From CAUZIB01 sp963663925 (lineage in GTDB: Bacteria; Acidobacteriota; Vicinamibacteria; Vicinamibacterales; UBA8438): DNA of 64,000 nt. Both the position numbers and the translations under genes were made by a program. The notes beneath the pieces were generated by a model. The model was not told where the DNA came from. It did no database searches and saw only the letters and a program-made list of their open reading frames with translations. The stretch is from positions 2,666,001 through 2,730,000 of the forward strand of contig OZ250139.1 in assembly GCA_965237405.1 (NCBI GenBank), in the 5' to 3' direction. Each line of letters starts with the position of its first letter. Within the stretch, counting starts at the first letter, position 1. Shown here one piece after another: positions 38,325-46,806 of the stretch.

Positions 38325-39122
38325 TTACGCTGTGCCAGTATTCTCTGTCTGACTTGTTCGTGCCGATCCGGAGTCGCTGGGCGCCACCACACGAGACCTC
38401 AACCGGCTTTGATCCAACCGGAGATGGCGAAGAATTACTGCCGACGTCGGCAGTAATTCTTGATGTCTGTTGGCGAACGTGCGGAGTCCGGTTCGATCGA
38501 CGGAGAACAGACGCGCGTATTCTGGCTGAACGGTCCCACCCAGAGCCTGGTCCAATGCCGCGCGGTCGATACCCAGGTCCAGCCGGACGCAGATATCACA
38601 GCATGGATCGTCGAGTTCGCGCACCACGCCGAGCGTCTCGATTCGGACGACCACCGAGCGGTCCAAACCTACCTCCTCTTCAAGCTCGCCTAGCAGTTGC
38701 TCAACATAATCGACTCGGCCCGTCGCCGGGTCGAAGAAATTACGGTCGACTCCCCCTGACGGCGCAAGCTCGAAGTAACCTGGGTAGGAAGTTACCGACC
38801 CGGCCCGTTCTCCCACCACCACCAGGTCGCCGCAGACCAGCACGCCGGTAACACCGATCGGCGTGACGCGCCCGATCCGGTCGGGCTCATCACGCGCCGT
38901 GACATACCGACGATAATTCGACCAACATCCCTTCATGCCCTCGCTGTCATAGTGTTCGAGCAACAGTAGCGGGTCGTCGTAGAGAGCATCCTCGCGCCGA
39001 AGCTTGAGCGCAGCCCAAACCGAATCAGTGTGAGCCTGTCCATCCGAAGACAAGGGTGGCAGATCACCCGACACTCTCAGCGTGAAGCCGTCGGACACCG
39101 GTTCGAGGGTGAGCACACTCAT
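38325..39122 (-). CDS. Nudix-hydrolase-like protein
   Basis: About 265 residues. RVTPIGVTGVLVCGDLVVVG is followed by GYFELAPSGGVD and QLLGELEEEVGLDRSVVVRI, which fits the Nudix box pattern (G-x5-E-x7-REUxEExGU) with Gly in place of the Arg and an insertion of a few residues. Members hydrolyse nucleoside diphosphates linked to another moiety. A 32-bp palindrome lies in its 3' part, and the last 40 codons are low-complexity, so the natural end may be earlier. The ATG overlaps the HAD stop (ATGA), hence co-translation. Confidence 0.6.
   Translation of the reverse strand: MSVLTLEPVSDGFTLRVSGDLPPLSSDGQAHTDSVWAALKLRREDALYDDPLLLLEHYDSEGMKGCWSNYRRYVTARDEPDRIGRVTPIGVTGVLVCGDLVVVGERAGSVTSYPGYFELAPSGGVDRNFFDPATGRVDYVEQLLGELEEEVGLDRSVVVRIETLGVVRELDDPCCDICVRLDLGIDRAALDQALGGTVQPEYARLFSVDRTGLRTFANRHQELLPTSAVILRHLRLDQSRLRSRVVAPSDSGSARTSQTENTGTA
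38430..38461. repeat. Perfect 32-bp palindrome
   Basis: The sequence aagaattactgccgac is followed directly by its exact reverse complement with no loop. It lies within the 3' part of the Nudix-like frame and has no T run after it on either strand, so it is not a classical terminator. Confidence 0.9.
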
Positions 39123-39769
39123 CCGCCAGTCTCCCGTCGGAGCTGGTCGACCACCTCGGTAAGACCAGCGTCGGCCCGCCAGACCCTCAGGCCCGCCCCG
39201 CGGGCGGACGCCTCTCCAGCATCGGAGTCTTCGACCGCGACTGCCTGGGCCGCCGTTAGTCCTGCGCGCGCCAGTGCCAGACGATAGATCATGGGGTTGG
39301 GTTTGGCGACATTCACGTCGTCACCGGTGACCAGTACCTCGAATCGATCGCGTAGCGCGTGCGCTCCGAGGAATGCCTCCGCCACACACCCAAGCGCTGA
39401 GGTAACCAGCACACAGCGGACGCCACGCTCATCCGCCAGCGCCAGCAGTTCCACGGCGCCAACGTTCGGCTTCACCGCCACGGCGTACAACTGTTCGATC
39501 TCCGACCGGTACCGATCCAGAAGAACGTCCTCCGAGTCCGGCAGACGGTGGGTTTCTTTCAGGATCCGAACGATCTCCGGGAGCCCGGGACCATTGAGGC
39601 GATTGAACTCATCCGCCGTTCCGGACCGTTCGTACGCGCCGAGGAACGCCTCGTAGGCGTCGCGCATCGCCGGCAAACTGTCGGCGAGTGTACCGTCCAG
39701 GTCGATCAATAAACCACGAAGCGGCACCAACGCGCAGCACATCTTCGAGGGGCTTCGTGCCACTGCCAA
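39119..39769 (-). CDS. HAD-family phosphatase (phosphoglycolate phosphatase/PGM-like)
   Basis: About 216 residues. GLLIDLDGTLADSLPAMRDA carries the nucleophile aspartate, VRCVLVTSALGC is motif II with Ser/Thr, VAKPNPMIYRLALARA is the Lys motif and AVAVEDSDAGEASARGAGLR is motif IV. In nonulosonate pathways such phosphatases can remove the phosphate of a 9-phosphate intermediate, which would fit its position after neuB, but other sugar-phosphate substrates are possible. The start may lie at an internal ATG (39742). Confidence 0.8.
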   Translation of the reverse strand: MAVARSPSKMCCALVPLRGLLIDLDGTLADSLPAMRDAYEAFLGAYERSGTADEFNRLNGPGLPEIVRILKETHRLPDSEDVLLDRYRSEIEQLYAVAVKPNVGAVELLALADERGVRCVLVTSALGCVAEAFLGAHALRDRFEVLVTGDDVNVAKPNPMIYRLALARAGLTAAQAVAVEDSDAGEASARGAGLRVWRADAGLTEVVDQLRRETGG

Positions 39770-40151
39770 CCGGTCGACACCTCGACTCAGACCGACGAGC
39801 TAGCGCCCAACACGGTTCTAGCCCCAGTCACGGATTTGCAGACCATCGCCGGCGGGAATGTCCCGCGTGGCCTTCCTGCCGACAATCTCGGACAACCGTC
39901 GAGGGTGCACCCCGAGCACTTGTTTGCCGGGACGGAGGATCGCGATGTTTATGTCTTCCTCTAGAGAGTATCGCCCAAACGGATATCGGTGAGCGCCTGC
40001 ACGCCACGACGTGCGAACCGAGCCAGCTCCTCTTCCTCGCCGAGCACGACTTTCCTGCCGTCGCCGAGGGCCGCCTCGGTGGCACGGATAGCCTCGACCA
40101 TCAGTTGAAGTTCGTCCGGCATGAGGGCAAAGGCATGGTCGGGACCGGGTA

Positions 40152-41590
40152 GGGGGATGTCCCGACCGCTGTTGGAATTCGGCGGCGGCTCGGGTGAGAT
40201 TCTACGCGACCTGCTGCACCTCCGTAGCGTCTCCGAGGCCGAGGCGCTGATCTCGGGCGCGGAGGGCCGCGATCAGTTGCGGCATATCAGCACGTCCCTT
40301 CAGGCGCCGGAACCCCTTGGCCGCTTCGAGGACGCCGGCGGCGACCCAGCGCAGCATCATCTGGCCGCCCCGCCAGCGCTTCACGTTGCGTTTGACGTGG
40401 CGGGTCCTGCTGATGAGGCTCTCGGCGGCGTTGGTCGTGGCCAGCGAGCGCTGGAGACGCGGCGAGAGGCCAAGCGTCAGCACGGTCACCGTCTCCTCGA
40501 GCCCTTCGCGCACACTGGCCGCCGCGCAGGGATGCTCCTGGTCGAGACGGCGGGCGAGGTGTCGCAGCAACCGCGTCGCGGTCTTGACGTCCTCGCTCTG
40601 ATAGGCGCGCTTGAGGATCGCCAGTACCCAGGGCCGCTGACGCTCCGGCAGATGGTCGAGGATGTTGCGGGTCTTGTGGATTTGGCAGCGCTGCACCAGC
40701 GCGGCACGCCCGAACACCGCCGTGACCGCCGCCCGTAGCGCCTTCGACCCATCGAGCATCACGAGGATGCTCCGATCGGTGCGCAGGCCACGACTCTGGA
40801 GGTTGGCGAGCAGGCTCTGACAGACGGTCGCGTTCTCCGTCGAACCTTCCCAGAGCCCGAGGGCGTGCTTTGTGCCGTCGACGCCGATCCCCAACGCGAC
40901 GACCACACAGTGCTCGCCGATGTGGACACCGTCGAGCAGGAGACCGACCAGATCCAGCTCGTCGAGGGGCGTCGCCTGCCACGCGGCCAGCTGCGAGGCG
41001 GTCTTGGCGACAAACCGGCGGCTGACGGCGCTCTTACTCACACTGCGGCTGGGGATGTCGGCCGGAAGCGGCTCCAGACTCCGGGCATAGCCTCGGGTGC
41101 TCACGCCGACCAACAGCTGCTCGACGGTGCGCCGCCGCAGTGGATCGGTCTGGGCCATCGTCTGGAAGGTCGGGAGCGGCACCTCCTGGCGCCCCGAGCG
41201 GACCCGAGGGCGGCGGATCGATACCTTCCGCCCCCCGAGGACGACGGTACTGGCCACCGTCCCGGCCCGCGACGCCGTGCGGTCGGCTTGGTGCGCGTCG
41301 CGCGGCCCGCAGATCGCCGTCCGATCCTCCTCGAGCATGGCGTCCAGGACCTGCAATCCCGACCGCACCGCAAGGTCGAACAGCTCCGCTTCGGTGTCAA
41401 TCAGCAACTCGACGAGCGGCAGCCGACGCGTGGTCGGAGATTCAACACCGGCGGTCGGACGGACTGTGCGAGACTTCTTCATGGCGGCTCCTTTGCTGTG
41501 AGGCGTGTCGCCTCGGGTTGCCCACCACTCGTGTATCACGAGCAGTGAGGAGCCGCCGCTTCAATTTTCAACAGTCAGTGGGACATCCCC
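40152..41590 (-). mobile_element. IS256-family insertion sequence, copy 2, 8-bp target duplication
   Basis: About 1439 bp, nearly identical to the copy at 27777-29214 and in the same orientation; the G run at the left end is one base longer. ACCGGGTA flanks it on both sides (40144-40151 and 41591-41598). It splits the NeuB-like gene within the RLPGPDHA stretch. Confidence 0.92.
40202..41482 (-). CDS. IS256-family transposase, copy 2
   Basis: Same as the first copy, with intact catalytic Asp (GLLLDGVHIGE), Asp (LVMLDGSKALR) and Glu (TTNAAESLISR). Residue changes seen: Ala to Glu in TEAELFDLAV and Tyr to Asp in GPRDAHQADR. ATG 41482 follows AAAGGAG. The near identity of both copies means recent transposition in this genome. 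Confidence 0.93.
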   Translation of the reverse strand: MKKSRTVRPTAGVESPTTRRLPLVELLIDTEAELFDLAVRSGLQVLDAMLEEDRTAICGPRDAHQADRTASRAGTVASTVVLGGRKVSIRRPRVRSGRQEVPLPTFQTMAQTDPLRRRTVEQLLVGVSTRGYARSLEPLPADIPSRSVSKSAVSRRFVAKTASQLAAWQATPLDELDLVGLLLDGVHIGEHCVVVALGIGVDGTKHALGLWEGSTENATVCQSLLANLQSRGLRTDRSILVMLDGSKALRAAVTAVFGRAALVQRCQIHKTRNILDHLPERQRPWVLAILKRAYQSEDVKTATRLLRHLARRLDQEHPCAAASVREGLEETVTVLTLGLSPRLQRSLATTNAAESLISRTRHVKRNVKRWRGGQMMLRWVAAGVLEAAKGFRRLKGRADMPQLIAALRARDQRLGLGDATEVQQVA

Positions 41591-42308
41591 ACCGGGTAAG
41601 CGGTTATCAAGCGTGTAATGTTTCTCGATCACGCGAGCGCCGAGAGCCAGAGCCGCGGCGGGGCCATAGGTCGGGTGCCGGCTATGGTCCGAGAGGCCAG
41701 CGATAACGCCGAACCGCTCTTGTAACCAGGGAATCACCCCGAGGTTGAGCGTCTCAATCGGCGCCGGATATTTCGCGGTGCACTGCATGAGGCACAGCGG
41801 CGCCCGGCTCCCAGCACGGAACGTCTCGACCGCCCACGCTATGTCGTCTTCCACGCTGGCACCGGTCGAGAGGATCAACGGCTTGCCCGACGCCGACGCC
41901 ATCTCAAGCAGGCGGAGGTGGCTGATCTCGTAGGAAGCGATCTTATGCACGCCGGTATGGGGATCGACCGCCTCGAAGTCGGCTTTCGAGAACGGCGTCG
42001 ACATAAAGGCAACGTCTTGCTCCCGACAGTAGGCGGCCAGCTCGGGTACCATTTCGTACGGCATCGAGAGATCTTCAAAGATGTCGTGGATCGGCTCGTG
42101 AATGCCGGTCTCGGCTAGGTAATCGCTGTGACCGGCGTTCGGTGCGTAGACCGTCCGAGCGCGGTAGGTCTGGAACTTCACCGCGTCGGCACCAGCCTCG
42201 ACGGCCACATCGACCAGCGCCCGCGCCATCTCCCGATCGCGCTTGGGTGTACCCATTCGCCAGTTGGAGCCAGCTTCAGCGATGACAAAAACGCGATCGC
42301 GGCCGATC

Positions 42309-42965
42309 TCAGCCATGGTGTGCCGGCTCTCGAAGAGTTGGAAGGTCAAGACGCCGAAGGGCCATGTTCATCGCGTCGGCCGCGCAGTGCGGGTAGTGCT
42401 CAACCAGCTCGCGTTTCACCCGTTCGGTGGCCACGTCGACAGGCTCGTCGGTCTCCCTCGACACCGGGTGCTGGTAACTGTAGAGGATCGGGCCCTGGTC
42501 ATACACCTCGTCCATGACATGGGCCGTGATCGTCGCATGGTCCAGACCGTCGGTCAGCATGCGGCGAACCGGCTCCAGCCCAGCGTACTCCGGAAGCTTA
42601 CCCCGATGCAGATTGATGTCGGCCACACGAGAACGACGCAGCGCATGGGCCGGAACAAGAAACTTCCAGTTCAAACTGAGGAGAAAATCGAAAGGCTCCA
42701 GTTCCAAGAGCCCGTCCATGCGCTCAGCTTCCCAGTAGTAGTCGACCGTCCGCACAGGCCGGCGATAAGCCTTAGCTAGACGCTGGAACGCTGGGAACTC
42801 AGGACGAGGGCCTCGGGCAGAGTCGTCGGCACTGGGCAAAAGACTATGGGTGAACACTCCCACCACGTCGATGTCGGCCCGGTCCAAGGCCCACTGGAGC
42901 AGAACCAAACCGGGCTGGCGACTAACCAGACACACCACCCGATAAGGCGGCGACAACTCAGGCAT
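42309..42965 (-). CDS. Sugar N-formyltransferase-like protein
   Basis: About 218 residues, a formyl_trans_N domain without the C-terminal tRNA domain of methionyl-tRNA formyltransferase. YRVVCLVSRQPGLVLLQWAL opens the fold; FDFLLSLNWKFLVPAHALR and INLHRGKLPEYAGLEPVRRM contain the catalytic Asn-x-His and the SLLP-like loop; HVMDEVYDQGPILYSY contains the catalytic Asp region. Sugar formyltransferases use N10-formyltetrahydrofolate to formylate an amino sugar. It overlaps the second formyltransferase and the NeuB-like gene by 8 bp each. Confidence 0.85.
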   Translation of the reverse strand: MPELSPPYRVVCLVSRQPGLVLLQWALDRADIDVVGVFTHSLLPSADDSARGPRPEFPAFQRLAKAYRRPVRTVDYYWEAERMDGLLELEPFDFLLSLNWKFLVPAHALRRSRVADINLHRGKLPEYAGLEPVRRMLTDGLDHATITAHVMDEVYDQGPILYSYQHPVSRETDEPVDVATERVKRELVEHYPHCAADAMNMALRRLDLPTLREPAHHG

Positions 42966-43623
42966 ATGGGTAGACGCGAGTCCGTCGAACAGCCTCCTTC
43001 GGCCACGCCGCCCAATCGATCTTGCCGTAGACGGTACGCTGGGTCACATTCTGCGAGATTCGCGGCGCCGTTCCAGCGTTGAGGTGCGGCACGAACATTT
43101 CCAGGATTTGTTTCTCGAGTCGCATCGCCTCGTTATAGAGATCGGTCGCCGTAGCCTGTCGCGGGTCCAGTGTCCCGCGAAGCTGGCCGATGATCGGTCC
43201 GGTATCGATGCCATCGTCGAGCTCGAACAGCGTGACGCCTGTGACGGAGTATTCGTGCAGGATCGCATTGGCGATCGGCACCGCGCCAGCACCTTTGGGT
43301 AAGAGGCTCTCGTGGATGCCGACCACGAGACATAGCCCCAGAAGATCTGCCCCGTACATCTGCTGCCAGCCCAGCGAGTAGATGATGTCCGGGTTCAACT
43401 CCCGCATCTGGTCGGCGTGATCGTTAATATGGCCCTGCACGACGGTCTTAGGCACATGATCGACGAAACTGAATCGTGACTCATCGACCATCGCGACGCC
43501 TTCCCACCCGAGCGAGTACTCGCCGCGAGTGTAGAACATCACGATCTCCTCGCCTAGGTCGTGCAGGACCTGGGCATTGGTGTAGGTACTCTCGATTCCG
43601 CCGATCACGATCGCCTGGCTCAC
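42958..43623 (-). CDS. Second formyltransferase-like protein with a changed catalytic Asn
   Basis: About 221 residues of the formyl_trans_N fold. NPDIIYSLGWQQMYGADLLG precedes GIHESLLPKGAGAVPIANAI, which matches the NxHxSLLPxxRG motif except that the catalytic Asn is Gly. GVTLFELDDGIDTGPIIGQL carries the conserved Asp and the DTGPII signature of the family. The short N-terminal domain and missing C-terminal domain match sugar formyltransferases. It lies 3 bp after the PIG-L stop and overlaps the next formyltransferase by 8 bp. Confidence 0.85.
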   Translation of the reverse strand: MSQAIVIGGIESTYTNAQVLHDLGEEIVMFYTRGEYSLGWEGVAMVDESRFSFVDHVPKTVVQGHINDHADQMRELNPDIIYSLGWQQMYGADLLGLCLVVGIHESLLPKGAGAVPIANAILHEYSVTGVTLFELDDGIDTGPIIGQLRGTLDPRQATATDLYNEAMRLEKQILEMFVPHLNAGTAPRISQNVTQRTVYGKIDWAAWPKEAVRRTRVYPYA

Positions 43624-43626
43624 GGG

Positions 43627-44321
43627 CTATGTCTCGACGTCGCGGACGAGGAAGAATGCTTCGGCGTAAATCACGCCAACCGCCGAACCACGAAATCGCG
43701 CCATGTTTTCGATCGCCTCAGGGCTGCGAGGATGGGGATAGGGCCGCGACTCGGACCTGTAGACTAGCATCGCTTTCTGCTTGAGCGCGATGGTGTCAGC
43801 CACGCCGACAAACACGTTTGGATAGAACACCGTCCCGGGAACTTGCCGGGATCGCTCGGTTGATGAGGGCACTTCGAACGACAAGATCTGGGCGGGCGCG
43901 AACGTACCAGGGTCGTGGCGCGCCGCCATCATGACGGCGTCAAAAACCCGGCCGTGATCCCAGTTGTAGTCCCCCGGATGGTGCGTGAAGACCAAGTCAG
44001 GCTTCAGCCGATCGATGAACGGCCGGATCGCGTGAGCCAGATCCATCCGGGACACCGTATCGAGCCGGTTGTCCGGAAACCCCAAACACTCCCACGACCC
44101 GAAACCGATAAGGCCCGCAGCCCGGGCCACGTGCTCGCGCAGCCTCGCTATCCCGGCCTCGATATCGGCCGACGCCGCGTCCGGGTCGCCATGATCAGCA
44201 GGTGGGCAGCCCAGCCCTCACGGACGCGCCGCGCCACCGTGGCCCCGCACCCGAGCACTTCATCATCCGGGTGAGCCACGATCACCAGTAGCGTCTTCGG
44301 AGTGGTTCCTGTGGGCGGCAT
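43627..44321 (-). pseudogene. PIG-L/LmbE-family N-deacetylase, one base missing
   Basis: ATG 44321 opens KTLLVIVAHPDDEVLGCGAT, the AHPDDE zinc motif. After about 45 codons the frame is lost where ATGGCGAC (plus strand near 44186-44193) should be ATGGGCGAC. The shifted frame continues DPDAASADIEAGIARLREHV, FGSWECLGFPDNRLDTVSRM and DLVFTHHPGDYNWDHGRVFD (HxxDH metal/catalytic residues) to 43627. The family removes N-acetyl groups from amino sugars. The missing G lies in a short homopolymer, so a sequencing error is possible. First gene of the deacetylase-formyltransferase-synthase operon. Confidence 0.85.
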
Positions 44322-44793
44322 AGCAAACTATCATACCCGTTCATCTTTCACCGGCCTTAACGACGTATGATTGGACACTTAGCGCAGCGCGGGAGCAACG
44401 TTCGGCTCAACGAGGCATGAACCAGTGCTGTCCGAAACCTCGTCGCTCAACCGAACTCTTTATCCGGATATCGCATTAGTAGATGAACGAAACGTCCGCA
44501 TTCTGTGAGACATTTTTGGAAAATACTCTTGCGGCTAATGGGCTTCCATCGCATCGGCGTCAGTGCGTCAGACGGTCAAGCTGGTACAGTCCACGGGCAC
44601 CACGACGTGACTATAGGGCTGCCAAATACTCGATGCCCGTTCTGTCCACAGCTTCTTGACAGCACCCGCTTCGCAATAAAGATCGTCACCTCTTTTAGAC
44701 GGTTTCCCGAAAGTCGTGAAGATCACGAACCTCGATTCCTCAAGACTGATCCACATCGAGAATCTAGTAAGGCGCGCAACGAAGACAAGAAAG
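44322..44793. other. Gap of 472 bp without a recognisable gene
   Basis: Short frames occur on both strands (for example a minus-strand frame of 62 codons at 44568-44756) but none has a known motif or ribosome binding site. It separates the CMP-sugar transferase from the PIG-L operon and presumably holds the PIG-L promoter. Confidence 0.35.
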
Positions 44794-45507
44794 TTATCTT
44801 GATTGCTTTTCTTGATTCAGTATCGAGTTCGCTTCATCTAGATCGGACTGATGGTCAATATCGATCGAGCGATCACGGGGCATAATGTAGGGCACGAGAG
44901 GAGGGGCGCTATAAGACCTCATCTCCCGAAAGCGTGCAACGTCAAGTACGTGCACCGCTCCGTTCGGTCTGAACGCACGTGGCATATCCTGTGATTTGCG
45001 GCCAAAATAATCAGGAAATGCAGGAACCAGGCAACCTCCTTCGTCCAGGATGAGTGTGGCGAACAGCGTGTGCGTAAACTCTGACACACTCATGACAGCA
45101 CGTGGTCGAACAGAATCAAACAAGGACACGCACTCGGTAATATCCGTAGCACTTCGCAGCGGACACGTGGGGGCCAGAATCACGATGACTTCAAAATGCT
45201 GTCCCTGATCCATCAATTGGTTAAGCGCAAAAAGCGCCACATCCACAATCCCTGCCGGATCGCGTGCGAGTGCTTCTGGCCTCCGCAGCGCAAAGTCAAC
45301 GCCGTGATCAGTGGAATACTGAAGTATTTCCTCGTCCTCACTCGACACAGCAACCTTATCGAGGACACCCGATTGTTGAGCTGAGTTGATTGCCCACCAC
45401 AGAAGCGGACGGCCCTGTAATGGCGCTAAATTCTTTCGGGGAAATCGTGTCGACGAACCCTTCGCTGGGATAAAGCCAAGCAACCTGTCATCGCGCTTGA
45501 CGCTCAT
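44794..45507 (-). CDS. Acylneuraminate cytidylyltransferase family (CMP-nonulosonate synthetase)
   Basis: 237 residues. LGFIPAKGSSTRFPRKNLAP is the CTP-binding motif of NeuA/PseF/LegF enzymes; VIVILAPTCPLRSATDITEC, VMSVSEFTHTLFATLILDEG and FRPNGAVHVLDVARFREMRS follow the family order; SIDIDHQSDLDEANSIL is the C-terminal metal-binding IDID block. It activates a nonulosonic acid as its CMP derivative. It lies 135 bp after the NeuB-like gene on the same strand. Which nonulosonic acid is activated cannot be read from sequence. Confidence 0.9.
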   Translation of the reverse strand: MSVKRDDRLLGFIPAKGSSTRFPRKNLAPLQGRPLLWWAINSAQQSGVLDKVAVSSEDEEILQYSTDHGVDFALRRPEALARDPAGIVDVALFALNQLMDQGQHFEVIVILAPTCPLRSATDITECVSLFDSVRPRAVMSVSEFTHTLFATLILDEGGCLVPAFPDYFGRKSQDMPRAFRPNGAVHVLDVARFREMRSYSAPPLVPYIMPRDRSIDIDHQSDLDEANSILNQEKQSR

Positions 45508-45642
45508 CGCGTGAAACCACCAAATTCTTCAGCGAGCGAAGACGCTCCATCATCGATAGATGACTTGGACACGCTCACGACTGTTCGAACACGCTCGACG
45601 GACGACCGAACCCGTGAAATGATTGTCAGGGGAAACACCACA

Positions 45643-46740
45643 TCACAGAAACGTCAGGTCCTCCAACTTGACCATATGTCCAGCCGGCCGTGCGCGACAG
45701 AAAACCGCGTCTTTCATCTGCTCGTATCGGTCCGGTGGAATACCATAACCCGGCCTACGGAAATCGATCTCCACATCGGCCAACCTCGATCTTGCCGAGA
45801 CCGGTTCGCGTAGAAACACACTCCGCCGAATCGCCATACCGCGTTTTCGTTCCGCATCGTGCAATATTCGGCGAGGGTGCCCTAATGCAGCCTCGACGTC
45901 TCGAATGACTCGCACAAACGCATTGATGTCAGGCGGTTCAAGCGACATAAGATGTTCAACACTCCGAATTGTTCGGTCTTCGGTGATAGTTTTTTCGACA
46001 AGATTAGCTCCAAGAGCTAGTGCGGCAACATCCATGTCCCAACCTGGCGTGTGATCGGAATAGGCGATTGGGTTACCAAACATTTGCTTAAGCGTCGGAA
46101 TGATCTTTAAGTTGATACTCTCCAATCGTGCGGGATAACCCGATGGACATTGGTGAATGATTACTCTCTGATTATTCTCAGCCAAAATCGTATCAACTGC
46201 CGTCTCAATTTCACCGATGGTGGAGTTTCCCGTATCTAATTGCAGACAGATACCGCTTTTTGCAGCCTGTCGAATAAGTGGTAAGTTGGTTACATCAGCC
46301 GATGCGATCTTGATCGAACTACAGCCCAACTGCTCTGCGAACACAATGTCGTCGTCAAAATTAACCGTGATGAAGAAGGCGAGACCAAACGAATCACAAT
46401 ACGTCTTCAGCTCAACCCATTCATCGCGGGTTAGTGTCCGTCGGCACAAGATGTCGTAGAGCGGTTCAGTAACTAATTCTGTTTTTCCGCTGGCTCGATC
46501 AAGGAGCACTTCGTAGGAGAAAGGCTGCGTCTTGTCTGCAACTAACCGGTCAGAATCTATACGCTGAAACTTGACGGCATCTGCGCCGGCTTCTGCTGCC
46601 AGCTTCACGAGACGCATAGCAGACGAAAGCGAGTAGTGTGTCGGTCCCGCCTCATAAACAATAAAGCACGGTTCGCCATCACCAACGAGACGCCCAGCCA
46701 GTTCTATGTGACTGTCAAGGCGATCGTCCGACCTCATCAT
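45643..46740 (-). CDS. NeuB-like nonulosonic acid synthase, second copy, intact
   Basis: About 365 residues from ATG 46740 (a GTG upstream is an alternative; the longer open frame runs into IS sequence). FIVYEAGPTHYSLSSAMRLV and AGADAVKFQRIDSDRLVADK open the barrel; FFITVNFDDDIVFAEQLGCS and IKIASADVTNLPLIRQAAKS follow; VIIHQCPSGYPARLESINLK and AYSDHTPGWDMDVAALALGA form the PEP site. The SAF domain (RRSVFLREPVSARSRLADVE) ends it. The sequence differs clearly from the IS-split homologue, so it probably uses a different sugar. Its 5' end lies about 67 bp from an IS256 element. Confidence 0.88.
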   Translation of the reverse strand: MMRSDDRLDSHIELAGRLVGDGEPCFIVYEAGPTHYSLSSAMRLVKLAAEAGADAVKFQRIDSDRLVADKTQPFSYEVLLDRASGKTELVTEPLYDILCRRTLTRDEWVELKTYCDSFGLAFFITVNFDDDIVFAEQLGCSSIKIASADVTNLPLIRQAAKSGICLQLDTGNSTIGEIETAVDTILAENNQRVIIHQCPSGYPARLESINLKIIPTLKQMFGNPIAYSDHTPGWDMDVAALALGANLVEKTITEDRTIRSVEHLMSLEPPDINAFVRVIRDVEAALGHPRRILHDAERKRGMAIRRSVFLREPVSARSRLADVEIDFRRPGYGIPPDRYEQMKDAVFCRARPAGHMVKLEDLTFL

Positions 46741-46806
46741 TCTCTGCAACGGTCGAACATGTTCCACAGTGTCACTCACGATCTGAACCTGAGCTATTGT
46801 CAAATT

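Larger units (their letters stand above)
39818..42316 (-). pseudogene. NeuB-like nonulosonic acid synthase, split by IS256 and a CT-repeat frameshift
   Basis: The N-terminal TIM barrel reads from ATG 42316: RVFVIAEAGSNWRMGTPKRD, ADAVKFQTYRARTVYAPNAG, FMSTPFSKADFEAVD, HKIASYEISHLRLLEMA and ARVIEKHYTLDNRLPG. The element at 40152-41590 follows. The C-terminal half resumes with PDHAFALMPDELQLMVEAIR and GRKVVLGEEEEL. Then a CTCTCT run (plus agagag, 39963-39968) shifts the frame; with CTCT the frame continues into the SAF domain EDINIAILRPGKQVLGVHP to a stop at 39818. The enzyme condenses phosphoenolpyruvate with an N-acyl amino sugar. It overlaps the upstream formyltransferase by 8 bp. Confidence 0.88.

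Noticed and set aside
38183..38851. 222-codon plus-strand frame over the Nudix gene
   Set aside because: Proline/arginine-rich composition and position opposite a conserved frame mark it as a shadow.
27777..41590. Composite transposon bounded by two IS256 copies
   Set aside because: Each copy has its own matched 8-bp duplication (TTACGCTG and ACCGGGTA), which shows independent insertions rather than joint transposition of the intervening DNA.
44322..44793. tRNA or regulatory RNA in the gap upstream of the PIG-L operon
   Set aside because: No cloverleaf arms, anticodon loop or conserved riboswitch core was recognised; only weak short frames.
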